From: Trema orientale | Lineage: Eukaryota > Streptophyta > Magnoliopsida > Rosales > Cannabaceae | Reading direction: 5' to 3' | NCBI GenBank assembly: GCA_002914845.1 | Contig: JXTC01000073.1 | Location: 966,945 to 1,030,944, forward strand | Length of the DNA stretch: 64,000 nt | In this document: positions 11,578 to 21,535 of the stretch, one piece after another | How positions within the stretch are numbered: position 1 is the first letter of the stretch | Layout: every line of letters begins with the position of its first letter | Made by a program: the position numbers and the translations under genes | Notes under the pieces: generated by a model | What the model saw: only the letters and a program-made list of their open reading frames with translations | Told to the model about the DNA's origin: nothing | Databases searched by the model: none

Positions 11578-13490
11578 TTAAAAGGCGACTCCACTGGGGA
11601 GTAGCTAAGGGAAACTGACGTTTCTTCGGGATTCCCAAGATCCGCAAGTACATCTCGTCACTTTATCTATTTCATACCGTTACTCTGCCCGTTTCATTTC
11701 TCAACATCTGGCAATGTATCGTTACTCTGCCCATTTCATTTCTCTACATCTGGCAGTGTACCATTATTCTGTCTGTTTCATTTTCAACCCTCAGCGTATA
11801 CTAGTACTCTACCCGGTATACCGTTACCCTACCCTTTTTATTTTTCGACATTTGGCAGTATGAGCCACCTTTAATAATATGCTGGGTTCCAGGCCCAGGT
11901 AAGTTTTTTTTTAATACCAACTGTTATAACTCTATAAACATCCCTTTCATTGGGGACTGTTAGTTGTAAAATATTTATGTTTTAATAAATAGTTGATTTC
12001 AATCAATTTTAGTAAAATCTTACCTTAATATAAAAATATGTATATTTTTATAATCAAGACAAAATGTACATTCATATGCTACCAGATTGATTGTCTACAA
12101 ACAGACACAATAATGTCGATTATGCTCGCTCCTTAATGCAGCCATCTTCACATGTTACTTATACTCACCGTTATTTCACAGCTGTACTCACATGTCTTTT
12201 GCACTCGCTCTTAATACATAGTAGCTGCATTCACATGTCGTTTGTACTCGGTCTCTAAGGTGGCTATACTCACATGTTGTTTGTGCTTGCTCTTTTTAGT
12301 GGCCATAATCACAATTTAATTATGGTGGCCATACTCACATGTCGTTTGTGCTCACTTCTTAGAGTGGCAGCTGCATTCACATGTCGTTTGTACTCGGTCT
12401 CTAAGGTGGCTATACTCACATGTTGTTTGTGCTTGCTCTTTTTAGTGGCCATAATAACAATTTAATTATGGTGGCCATACTCACATGTCGTTTGTGCTCA
12501 CTTCTTAGAGTGGCCACATTCACGTGTCGTTTATACTCACTTCTTATGCACGTCGCTTGTGCTCACTTCTTATAGTGGCCACATTCACGCATTGTCTATC
12601 ACACGTCGTTTGTGCTCGCTTTCTGTAGTGGCCATATTTACATGTCCTTTACACTCATTATACGTTGCTTGTGCTCATTTACATGTCATGCATCGTTTAT
12701 GCTCACTTTTTACGGTGGGCATATTCACGTGTTACTTATTTTTTAAATATAATTTTGCTTATTTAATACTGGGTATATATGCCCGCTTTAGTCTAAAAAG
12801 AAATATCTCTTGTACAATCTAAAAATATTGTTGATTTTGTCCAAATATTGGGCACAAATATTATACAGAAACTCTCATCAGCTTCTATTTCTCTTATTCT
12901 TATCCCTAATAATTATTTATATTTCTCCTATATATATATGTGAGAATTTATTCTTTATATTGGACTAATCTCTTAATTTTGCAAGGAAAGAAAATTTCTT
13001 CCTCATAATTTATTTATACGAGATGCTCACAACAATTTGGAAGCAGTAAATTTTCTTCTGAAGAACCATTCTCAATAGCATCACAAGCCCCTATAAAGAA
13101 TTATTGTTGGCAAGCAAGCTGAATATAATTATTGAAGTTTCACATAAATAATACTCAAGCTCATCTTCAAAGTGTTGCTCACATGCAACGTACTCTTTTT
13201 CCTTTCTAGATATTTTTCCCACTGGGTTTTGCTCTACTAAGGTTTTAACGAGGCGTTGTTTGGGTTGGGTCAGTCTAATAGAAATATTCCGCATGACTAT
13301 TTGGATCCTGACTAGAGCCTTACACTTTTCGGGTTTGCCTGTAATTCGCATCAAATCTTCTTTTGGGCTGGAAAACGTGTTTGGAGAAACTATCAGCAAG
13401 CTTCTTCAGTTATCAGATTCAAGACAAATCAAGGTCGAGCTTGATGAGCTCTAGCGAATGATCACATCCGCTATAGCTCAGGGGACTTAA
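11578..13490 (+). other. Internal region of the LTR element, non-coding
   Basis: It opens with the primer-binding-like site (11584-11600). Two local tandem repeats follow: 11640-11870 (units with CGTTACTCTGCCCGTTTCATTTCT and ACATCTGGCAGT, about 53 bp) and 12110-12740 (units with TGGCCATACTCACATGTCGTTTGTGCTC, about 50-60 bp). Short frames here simply run through the repeat. Near 13210-13260 the sequence reads like the untranslated 3' part of other plant LTR elements. Confidence 0.6.
12110..12740. repeat. Tandem repeat CACATGTCGTTTGTGCTC
   Basis: About ten imperfect copies of a unit containing GTGGCCATA, TCACATGTCGTTTGT and GCTCACTTCTTA. Neighbouring units differ by substitutions and short length changes. 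It lies wholly inside the LTR element. Confidence 0.75.
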
Positions 13491-14845
13491 TATTTTGGGG
13501 TTTTCCTAATTTTTGGGATTAATCCTAAGACATGGATTAGTGCTAATTAAGCACAAAAATTATTGACCTAAACTACACGTCACTCAAGCCCAAACTACAC
13601 GCCGTTTTGAAGGGGCCCTCTATGTGTACAAGCTGCCCCACGCTTCTAGAAACTTCCGGAAGTGTCTAACTTATAGGCTAAGATTTCTATCCTCTTGTAT
13701 ATTAAGCAAACTTAGCCAATAAGATTTTGACATTACTTAGGGCCTAAGAAATCTTGTCTTACAAGGTAATTTTTGCCTATAAATAGAAGGGTACTCCCTT
13801 CATTTTTTGGGAGAAGAACAATTTTCTACCTCATTAATACAAGCTCTCATTTTCTCTCTTCCAACAGTGCTCTCTCTCTCTTGCTCTAGTTCTTATTATT
13901 TTTCTTCCTCTTGTTTTTGTTTGCTCTTGTTCTTGTCTCTAATCCGAAGCTCCTAAGCTTCTTGTTCTAAGCTCCATTTCACGTGATCTTTGGGTACCGA
14001 GCTACTCTCCACAATTTCGTGCTTGACCTGTAGCACAAGTTCGAGGTTTCGTACTTTCTATATTATATATATATCTGTATTGTATCTCGATCTTGGCGAG
14101 TAATTCGTATTGCTGCTCTAAGTGCAATCAATTACTACGCTTCCTCTTCTCCGTAAAGTAATCTGTATTGCTGCCTTAAGTGCAATCAGTTACTTTGCCC
14201 CCCTTTTAATTATTATGCGCATTTATTTAGTGATCTGTGTTATTTTCCCTCGCATCCGGTCACACCGCTTTATTTAAATTTCAGCACTTTAATTTTTATT
14301 ATTTATTATTATTTCTGATAATATGGCTGGACTTACCGCCTCATGATTCTAACCCCTCTAATTGATTAAAACAGGCATATGGACGGTATCGCCTTCGTCA
14401 GTTTCTAACTATTTATTTTTCTGCAATTTAATTCTGCTGCTGATTTCTAGTTGACGCCATGGTCGGTATATCCGCCTCAGTCAACTAGCAATATTTAAAT
14501 TCCTGTCTATTTATTTATTATATTATTATATTACTTCTAGTTCTCAGTTGACAAAATGGTCGGTTTATTCGCCTCCGTCAACTAGATTCCTTTATTATTA
14601 TCGCATTATTATATTATTATTATTATATCGTAAGCACGTTATCCCTGCAACCGCTAACGTGGCAAGGACGCTGTGGGAAGTGTTATCGACCTCCCATCAG
14701 GACTTCGACACGTAGACAGTATTGTGATAGCTCTTACATCTGTGCACTCTTTGCAATCTAACCATAATCCCAATTTTTCTCTGTCTTATTTTAATTAAGT
14801 ACAGGTCACACTAATTAATCTAGAACACAATTCCGACCCCGAATA
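13491..14845 (+). repeat. 3' LTR (1355 bp)
   Basis: Complete LTR, from TATTTTGGGG to CCCCGAATA. TATA-like TATAAATAGAAGG near 13777. Its length equals that predicted for the 5' LTR once the gap is corrected. Confidence 0.85.
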
Positions 14846-14855
14846 ATAATTATAA

Positions 14856-15210
14856 GGGATAATTGTAAAAAAATACCCTCATATTTGGATGTTCTGCAAT
14901 TTAAACCCTGAAGTTTAGATTCTGCAAAATAATACCCTGAGATTACGAATGTCTGAAAATTAATACCCTATGTTGATTTTTAACTGATAAAATACAATAA
15001 TATCCTCAAAATTAAGATGAATAATATGGATTAGTCTAGTTTTAATTGAGGATATTATTGTTTTTTCGTTCATAAAATTGGTCAAAAAATCTGTCCAGAG
15101 AATTAATTTTCAGAAATTCTTAATCTCAGGGTATTATTTTGCAGAGTCCAAACTTCAGGGTTTAAATTGTAGAACACCCAAACTTCAGGGTATTTTTTTG
15201 CAGTTATCCC
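14856..15210. mobile_element. Mutator-type MITE, 355 bp (family M1)
   Basis: Ends are GGGATAATTGTAAAAAAATACC and the complement of GGTATTTTTTTGCAGTTATCCC, with long subterminal inverted similarity (TTTAAACCCTGAAGTTTAGA; complement of CAAACTTCAGGGTTTAAATT). Identical 9-bp flanks TAATTATAA at 14847-14855 and 15211-15219. It sits one base inside the LTR element's right TSD. Relatives lie at 48064-48401 and in the nest at 51611-53947. Confidence 0.88.
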
Positions 15211-15460
15211 TAATTATAATATTATTTATTTCTATTTATCATCTTTGTAATATTAGACTTTCTTAATTATTTTTATTTTTTTTTTGCACATATTACGTTT
15301 AGGCTTAAGAGATGTTTTTATTAGAAAATGAACTATAATAAAGTATAACGTAAATTTTATCTTTTTTATTTAGCGGGGGTAAAACTCAGAATATGAAAAG
15401 TTTTAATACATTAATATAAATTTTCGAAAATCCAGGCCTTGCAAATTGCCTCCGTCCCTG

Positions 15461-16239
15461 TTTATGGGTCACGTTTACAACAATCGGATCTATATTGTTA
15501 TTATTTAATTATAAACGCTAACACGAATCTTTGAACCCAAATAAATGTAATTGACTGCGTCGCATTTAATAATCTTCCGCTGGATAACTTAAGTAACGCT
15601 GTATCTTTATAAATCATTAAGAGAAATAATTTGAATTCGTATTTTATGTATGCGTATTTTTTTACCCTATTGATTAAGTGCTCTGTTAGAAGCAGCTCTA
15701 TCATTCAAATTATAAATATAGAAAAAAAAATGTCATAATATTAATAAGCATTTTTCGAATTAGTTAATTATGTGAAAAATTTGTAAGTTTTGGACTAATA
15801 AACAAACAATATTATACATCTTCGTTATTTGCCGGATCTTGGGAAAGTTCAGAACTGTCGATTACTATTTTAGATATATTATATTACGTGGTCTAATTTC
15901 AACCATTACAAGAAAACGAAGATAAAGTTCGGTCATAAAGAACTGAACTTATTTGGATTCACTAGAAAATATTAACGGGTGAACCCAATATTTCTTGCAG
16001 TAGACAAGTCAAAGGTTTGACCCAAAAATATCTTTAAATAAGGACAACTCCAGATCATTCTCTTCATCAATAACTAGCTCTTCCAACTTCAAGCCCCAAA
16101 AAGAAAAAAAAAAAAAGAAAAAAGAAAAAAAGAACACATAAAACACTAATTCTTAAATCTTCGAAAACTCCGTCGTTTTAGTTGTTCGATCTCTTCCTTG
16201 ATTATCTCGATATATACAATCCTCTAAATATCCAAATTA
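15461..16239. other. Upstream region of the 16.2-kb patatin gene
   Basis: AT-rich, no gene. Between 15904 and 16005, TTACAAGAAAACG and TTTCTTGCAGTAG face each other and look like eroded CACTA-type ends. The last 170 bp are C/A-rich with an A run (16098-16130), as expected for a 5' leader. Confidence 0.45.
16017..16041 (+). promoter_or_regulatory. Putative W-box and TATA of patatin gene 1
   Basis: TTTGACCC (16017-16023 contains the WRKY core TTGAC) is followed by the TATA-like TTTAAATA (16034-16041), about 200 bp before the ATG. W-boxes are common in promoters of defence-responsive genes; that this gene is stress-induced is inferred only. Confidence 0.35.
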
Positions 16240-18802
16240 ATGGAGAGAGCGAGATCATTCTTACAATCTCCAACTTACGGAAATGTCATAACTGTCCTTA
16301 GCATCGATGGTGGTGGTATAAGGGGCATTATTCCCGGAACCATCCTTAGCTGCCTAGAATCCGAGCTTCAGGTACAAAAAAGCTTACATATACACATAAA
16401 CACACACATATAAATAACCCGTGGTCCGCCTTTTTTTTTTTAATACGATTATGTACTGTTTATATAAATACATCTATATATCTAATTGTCAGTAACATTA
16501 ATATCTTTTATGGTTGGATATATAAAATACACATGCAGAAATTGGACGGTGAGAATGCAAGGATTGCAGATTACTTTGATGTGATCGCTGGAACTAGTAC
16601 AGGTGGACTCGTTACGGCCATGCTTACTGCTCCAGATGAAAGCAATCGGCCCTTGTTTGCTGCCAAGGATATCAACGATTTCTACCTTGAACACTGTCCT
16701 AAAATCTTCCCTCAAGAAAGGTATACTCTACGTTATATGTAGTCTTATATATAATAAAAAATATATATACATATATATATGGTCTAATTTAATAAGCATG
16801 TATGGATTATATACATATATATATGTATGTGTGTGTGTTTCAACATATACATATTTATGTTCGATATATGATATCATTTAATTATAAACGCTAGCTAAGA
16901 TTGAAGCTATATATTCTTCTTGGAACAACACAGCAGCTTTCCACTGGGTGGCGTGGCGGAGACGATTAGATCTCTAGTAGGACCAAAGTATGATGGCAAG
17001 TACTTGCACAAGTTACTCAAAGAAAAATTGGGAGACCTGCGGTTGCACCAGACATTGACTAACGTTGTTATCCCCACCTTTGACATCAAACGCCTCCAAC
17101 CGACCATATTCTCCAGCTATGAGGTACATATATAATATATTATACATCATATTGATGCATTTTTAGACCGCGCGTTACTTTAAAAGTTTTTAAATTGTAA
17201 TATTTACTGCTTGATTTTAATTTTAAATCTTCACGTTTTTTTTATATAGTTAATTAATTAAATTATTATGAATAAATTAATCTTATTAGGTGAGAAAGAA
17301 GCCCAGCCTAGATGCATTACTCTCGGATATATGCACCGGAACTTCAGCTGCCCCGACCTATCTTCCGGCTCATCATTGTGAAACCACAGACTCAAATGGC
17401 CAAGTCAGAGAATTCCATCTCATTGATGGTGGTGTTGTAGCGAATAACCCGGTAATATATTGATCAGACTTTAATATAACATACATGGCACCAATCCAGT
17501 AAGTATTTTTTTTTTTTATCTATGGGTAGGTATTTTTTTTTACCAATGAAAATCTAACAAATATATTTTTTTATTGTAAAAGATAGGAGAGAGAAAAGTC
17601 ATTAATTATGCACGTCTTTTCATGCATTTCATTAGAGCCATTGGATCACCATTAGATGATGATCCAACGGTTCAAAAAAAATACCTACCCATAGGTAAAA
17701 AAAAAAAATACCTATTGGATTGGCAACCTATATATATATATATATAGAATATTCAAACAAATTAATTATTATTACTAGCTCATTTAAAGCCATCATGATC
17801 TTTTCTTCATACTTTATGTAGGCTTTGGTGGCTATAAATGAAGTGTCAAAGGAAATTCACCAAGGAAATCCTGACTTCTTTCCGATCAGGCCGACGGATT
17901 ACGGCCGATTTCTGGTTATATCCTTAGGAACTGGTACTCCCAAAGCTGAGGAGAAGTACAATGCAGTTGAAGCAGCCAAGTGGGGTGTTGTGGGATGGTT
18001 GAGCAGCCACCACTCCACCCCATTGGTTGACATTTTCACTCAAGCAAGTAGTGACTTGGTTGACTTTTTCCTCTCTACCGTATTTCAGGCTCTTCACTCC
18101 GAGAAAAATTACCTTCGAATTCAGGTATGTGCACAATATTTTTCCACTCAATCACATAAACTTATAGGAGTGAGTACAGAATCATGACCAATAATATTTT
18201 TCTTTATTGATAAAAAAAAATTTGTAGCATTTTGATTTTAATATAATAGTTACTACAAATATGTTGTACGTAACGAATTTCAATGAGATCATTTAAAATG
18301 ACAATTAATTTTATTGTTTTTTTTTTTTTTTGGTGTTTTAATGTAATTATTGACCATGGTGAAATAAATTACAGGACGATACACTGAGCGAAAAGGCATC
18401 TTCTGTGGATATTGCGACCAAAGAAAACCTGAACGATCTTGTTAAAATTGGAGAGGCTTTGTTGAAGAAACCGGTTGCGAGGGTAAATTTGGAGACTGGT
18501 GTCTCTGAGCCTGATCATCATGATGTGACAAATGAAGAGGCTATCAAAAGGTACGTTAATTTCTACTTTAATTACTTATAAATTATATCTATGTGCTAGT
18601 ACTCGGAATTAATTTCAAGTTCAGTGCCTTGTTATTTATATTTTCGAATTGTGCAAATCATTAACTTTAATGCTTAGTAATTATTTAAATTACTTTGTTT
18701 ATATTCTTGGTGCATGTTAGGGTTGCGGGAATACTTTCCCGGGAGAGAAAGGCTCGTGAAGCTAGATCACCAATTGGAAAAGTTGCAGCAATTTCGAAAT
18801 AA
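16240..18802 (+). CDS. PLP2: Patatin-like phospholipase (PLP2-like), gene 1
   Basis: Seven exons: 16240-16371, 16539-16720, 16937-17123, 17290-17451, 17822-18124, 18375-18550 and 18721-18802. All introns are GT-AG; the protein is 407 aa, the usual length for this group. Patatins hydrolyse acyl chains from phospho- and galactolipids with a Ser-Asp dyad. Visible: oxyanion loop DGGGIRG (23-29), nucleophile GTSTGG (Ser64), catalytic DGG (Asp213), then VVANNP. There is no signal peptide, so it is probably cytosolic and membrane-associating, like Arabidopsis group II enzymes (known to be linked to pathogen and stress responses). Exon 3 follows a tandem CAGCAG acceptor; 16937 keeps the length seen in gene 2. 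Around Asp213 it has CTGTSAAP and PAHHCE where the sisters have [16 protein letters not shown] and PAHYFE. Intact. The exact orthologue name is uncertain. Confidence 0.93.
17487..17728. mobile_element. (TA)n-associated MITE (family M2) in intron 4 of patatin gene 1
   Basis: Left GGCACCAATCCAGTAAGTATTTT and right AATACCTATTGGATTGGCAACC are inverted repeats, with a second inner pair CTATGGGTAGGTATTTT / AAAAATACCTACCCATAG. It is followed directly by (TA)n. Relatives: 27855-28110, 35101-35304, 56300-56582 and 57300-57494. Confidence 0.8.
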
Positions 18803-18871
18803 TAAGTTGGATGTTGATCAGATTAGACTCATTAATATTTTCCGAACTTCGAGTAATTAGCTAATTCATTA

Positions 18872-18877
18872 AATAAA
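18872..18877 (+). terminator. Poly(A) signal of patatin gene 1
   Basis: AATAAA lies 70 bp after the stop codon in AT-rich DNA; it is the first canonical signal downstream. Confidence 0.5.
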
Positions 18878-18959
18878 ACCATCACATATATGTATTTTTT
18901 GATGGAGTACTATATTCTTTTTTCGTAATATATATATTTTAAAAAATGGAGTTTAACTA

Positions 18960-19084
18960 ATGATCACCACTTATTATAAATTTAAAAAGAAATAATACAC
19001 ACACTACCAAAGTTTGAATCTCTGACCTCCCAAACTCACACACACATCTCTCAAGCTTTGGACCAATCGAGCTAGCCTCAGTTG
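18960..19084 (-). mobile_element. tRNA-derived SINE-like element
   Basis: Read on the minus strand, GGCTAGCTCGATTGGTCC (19060-19077) resembles a pol III A box, and AGATTCAAACT (about 19010-19021) resembles a B box (GGTTCGANTCC), spaced about as in a tRNA. A GT-rich stretch and an AT-rich tail follow. TSD not resolved. Confidence 0.55.
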
Positions 19085-20401
19085 GTTTCTTTATTTGTAA
19101 TATTGATCTTGTGTGAAACTATGCAGTCTTTTTCATTGATTAATAAAATACCAATTAAATTACTATTATTTGATCAGTGTAGTCTCTTTTAATAATTAAT
19201 TTGAAAGAAGAATTTGGGGGAATGAACTATTTGAAAGTGAATTTTGAATAAAAGTTTAAGTTTTAAAACAATTTACAAAATAATCTTTTTATATTGTCGA
19301 GTATCGTGTTGAGCGTAGTTAAGTATCTAGTTGAGTATAATCGAGCATTGTCGAGAAATACTATTTTGTAAATAAATTAAAATTGAAAGAAAAATTTGGA
19401 GGCTCTTTTGCTCTTTTGGGTTCATTCCTCATATTTTTTTAATGGAGTTAGACATTCATACTCACAGAGACTTATGAAGGTCCATCAATTGTTAGATTAA
19501 TACGTACCAATGAAGTTTTTTTGGTGAGTAATCTTTTAAAGTATAATTAGCACCAAACTTCTTGCAATGTTTATTTGAATTGCTGGTCAGGTATAAAATA
19601 TGTAAATCAAAGCTCTGGGCAGATCAAATAAATGTACATGCGAAATGATACAAAATTCAACTCTTAAAAAATCTCTCTCATTATATAAGAACAGCAAATA
19701 TTTATCAGGATATTGAAGGTAATATCATAAAAAGAATATTCTTAGGTTCCCTCAACAAAAAGATGTCTAAGTAGACTTTTCTAAAGAAGCAGACAGATAA
19801 ATGTCATTATCCCCTCAACAAAAAGGTGTCTAAGTAGACTTTTCTAATGAAGCAAAGAGATGAATGTCATTATTTTATTTATAACGATGTGATATTGGTG
19901 TCAGCGTGTGTTGGACGATTTGGTCTAGAGACTTATAATTGCCCTTGGACGATATTTGTACATTAATCTACTAGTCAATTATTTGGAATTAGATTGTGAC
20001 TGCTATCAACAAGTCAAGAAGTTAACAGTGTCTTTCATTTGGGTTATATGAAATATGATCATAACCTTTTTTTATCACGATCGATTAATCGTTTTTCAAG
20101 CAATTGGCATTAAATGAGTAATTAATTACAAGATTAATGGTGCATGGAAGTAATCGTGTGGTGTGGAAGTTTTCGTGTGTTTCCAAGTAATTGGCCGCAG
20201 TCTTTAATTAAGAGCTTCCTTAATTAGGCATTTACATTAATTTAGTGAATTTTTTTTTTAGAACTCATAAATAGGGTACAATTGAAGTGACAGAACTGGC
20301 TAAATTTATTATTAGAAGCTCAAAAATGATTAAAATTTGCTTTAAAATTTTTCTACATATACAGAGCTTTTCTAAAGAAACTTCAACAAAAGAAAAATTA
20401 T
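19085..20401. other. Spacer between convergent patatin genes 1 and 2
   Basis: No gene seen. It contains one clean tandem duplication (separate entry). The rest is ordinary AT-rich DNA. Confidence 0.4.
19749..19873. repeat. Two-copy tandem duplication, 63-bp unit
   Basis: CCCTCAACAAAAAGATGTC ... AAATGTCATTAT is repeated at 19812 with only a few changes. Recent local duplication without coding sense. Confidence 0.85.
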
Positions 20402-21030
20402 TGGGCATTATCAATTTTGACTCTCTTTTAATACATGTGATGAAAAGAGGGATAACCTATAAACTATTTATAAAAGTAGAATTTTTATTGTCACGTCATT
20501 TAATGAATATTTCGGAGTTCTAAAATTACTGCTGACTCGACCCAATTGAAAATTTTTGACCAAGTCAAAAAAATAAAAAATGACGGAACTAGCATCGGAA
20601 ATGGGGCCGACCGTGTTCAACTGGGGTCGAAATTGTTTGATTATGATCAAATGCTGGTCGAAAATTCTTCGACCCCAATCGAATTGTTCAACTAAAGTTG
20701 AACAGTGATTCGACCCCCAGTTGAAAAATTTCGAACCGAGATTGAAATTTTTCGGCCATCGGTCGAAAAATGATTAGAACAATCGGAAGAGGGGGCGGAA
20801 GAAGTTCAACTACGGTTAGATTTTTTCGACCCTAGTCAAGTGGAGGCACCGCCATCGGGGTCAGGATCGGCGGTGGTGGTTGAAGTAGTTTAGTTTGTTA
20901 GAAAATTAAGATATCCAAATAATTTTACATGTGTGACGTGATATAAAGGTTAGTTTTGAAAATATTAATAATGAGTGAGTATCATTTTTCATCACAAGGG
21001 TTTAATAGACTCTATAGGTGTAAATTTCTC
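20402..21030. mobile_element. MITE-like element, copy 2 of the TCGACC-rich family
   Basis: Similar throughout to 8457-8960. Flanks AAAAATTAT (20393-20401) and AAAAATTAC (21031-21039) match 8 of 9, pointing to a Mutator-type 9-bp TSD. The centre has alternating GGTCGAA and TTCGACC words and can fold on itself. This copy is about 125 bp longer than copy 1, mainly in the centre. Confidence 0.7.
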
Positions 21031-21535
21031 AAAAATTACACAATTATTTTTAACTTATAACCAAAATAAGATTTTTTTTTTTTTTGAAGTGGATGGGAGA
21101 TGTTTTCGACGCTTAATATTGTATATAAGTTGGTATATATCCATTTTTTCTTCTTTTTGCACGAGTAATTATCAACTTGCAAAATACTATAACGCATACT
21201 GTTTGATTCTAGTAATTAAGCAGAAATATATATTTGATCGCTTAAGGTAAATTTTAAGAATGAAGTTTGATATATTTACATGGATACAAGATCAAATTCA
21301 ATGTCTTATTCGATTTGTATCAAAACCCTTATTTCTGAGTTTTTAAATAATAAGTTTAGAGACAAGCCAATATATATAACTGAAAGTAACACATTATTGG
21401 ATGTAATTACGTACTTCAACGAAGTTACAACACTGTCACAAATAGTACAAATTCAGTGGTCGATCCAAAACTTAAGACACAATATGGTTCTTATTTAATG
21501 GGTAAATTAAGTAGTACAATTGAAATGAAAATCAA

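Larger units (their letters stand above)
10639..14845 (+). mobile_element. Non-autonomous LTR retrotransposon (fossil, about 4.2 kb as assembled)
   Basis: Two direct repeats (10639-11577 and 13491-14845) bound a 1.9-kb internal region, with 5-bp flanks ATAAT on both sides (10634-10638, 14846-14850). A primer-binding-like GGCGACTCCACTGGGGA lies just inside the 5' LTR; that tRNA-Arg type site is known from Ty3/Tat (Ogre-like) elements. A purine-rich GGGGA stretch precedes the 3' LTR. The LTRs start TA and end CA/TA rather than TG...CA. No gag or pol coding region is present, so it needs proteins from elsewhere. The sequenced LTR parts differ at about 25 of 800 positions (about 3%), roughly 1-2.5 million years at usual plant rates. 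Family uncertain. Confidence 0.85.
10426..15460. mobile_element. hAT-like non-autonomous element, split by an LTR element
   Basis: The left end CAGGGGCGGAG and right end CTCCGTCCCTG are inverted with one mismatch, as in hAT elements such as the one at 41094-42633. The 8-bp flanks TTTAAGCG and TTTATGGG match 6 of 8, consistent with an aged TSD. The element's own sequence is only the outer roughly 210 bp and 240 bp; an LTR element (10639-14845) and a Mutator MITE (14856-15210) fill the middle. No transposase. Confidence 0.6.

Noticed and set aside
12274-12822. Cysteine/leucine-rich repeat peptides (63 and 87 codons)
   Set aside because: They arise from the CACATGTCGTTTGTGCTC tandem repeat in the LTR element; the repeats shift frame between units.
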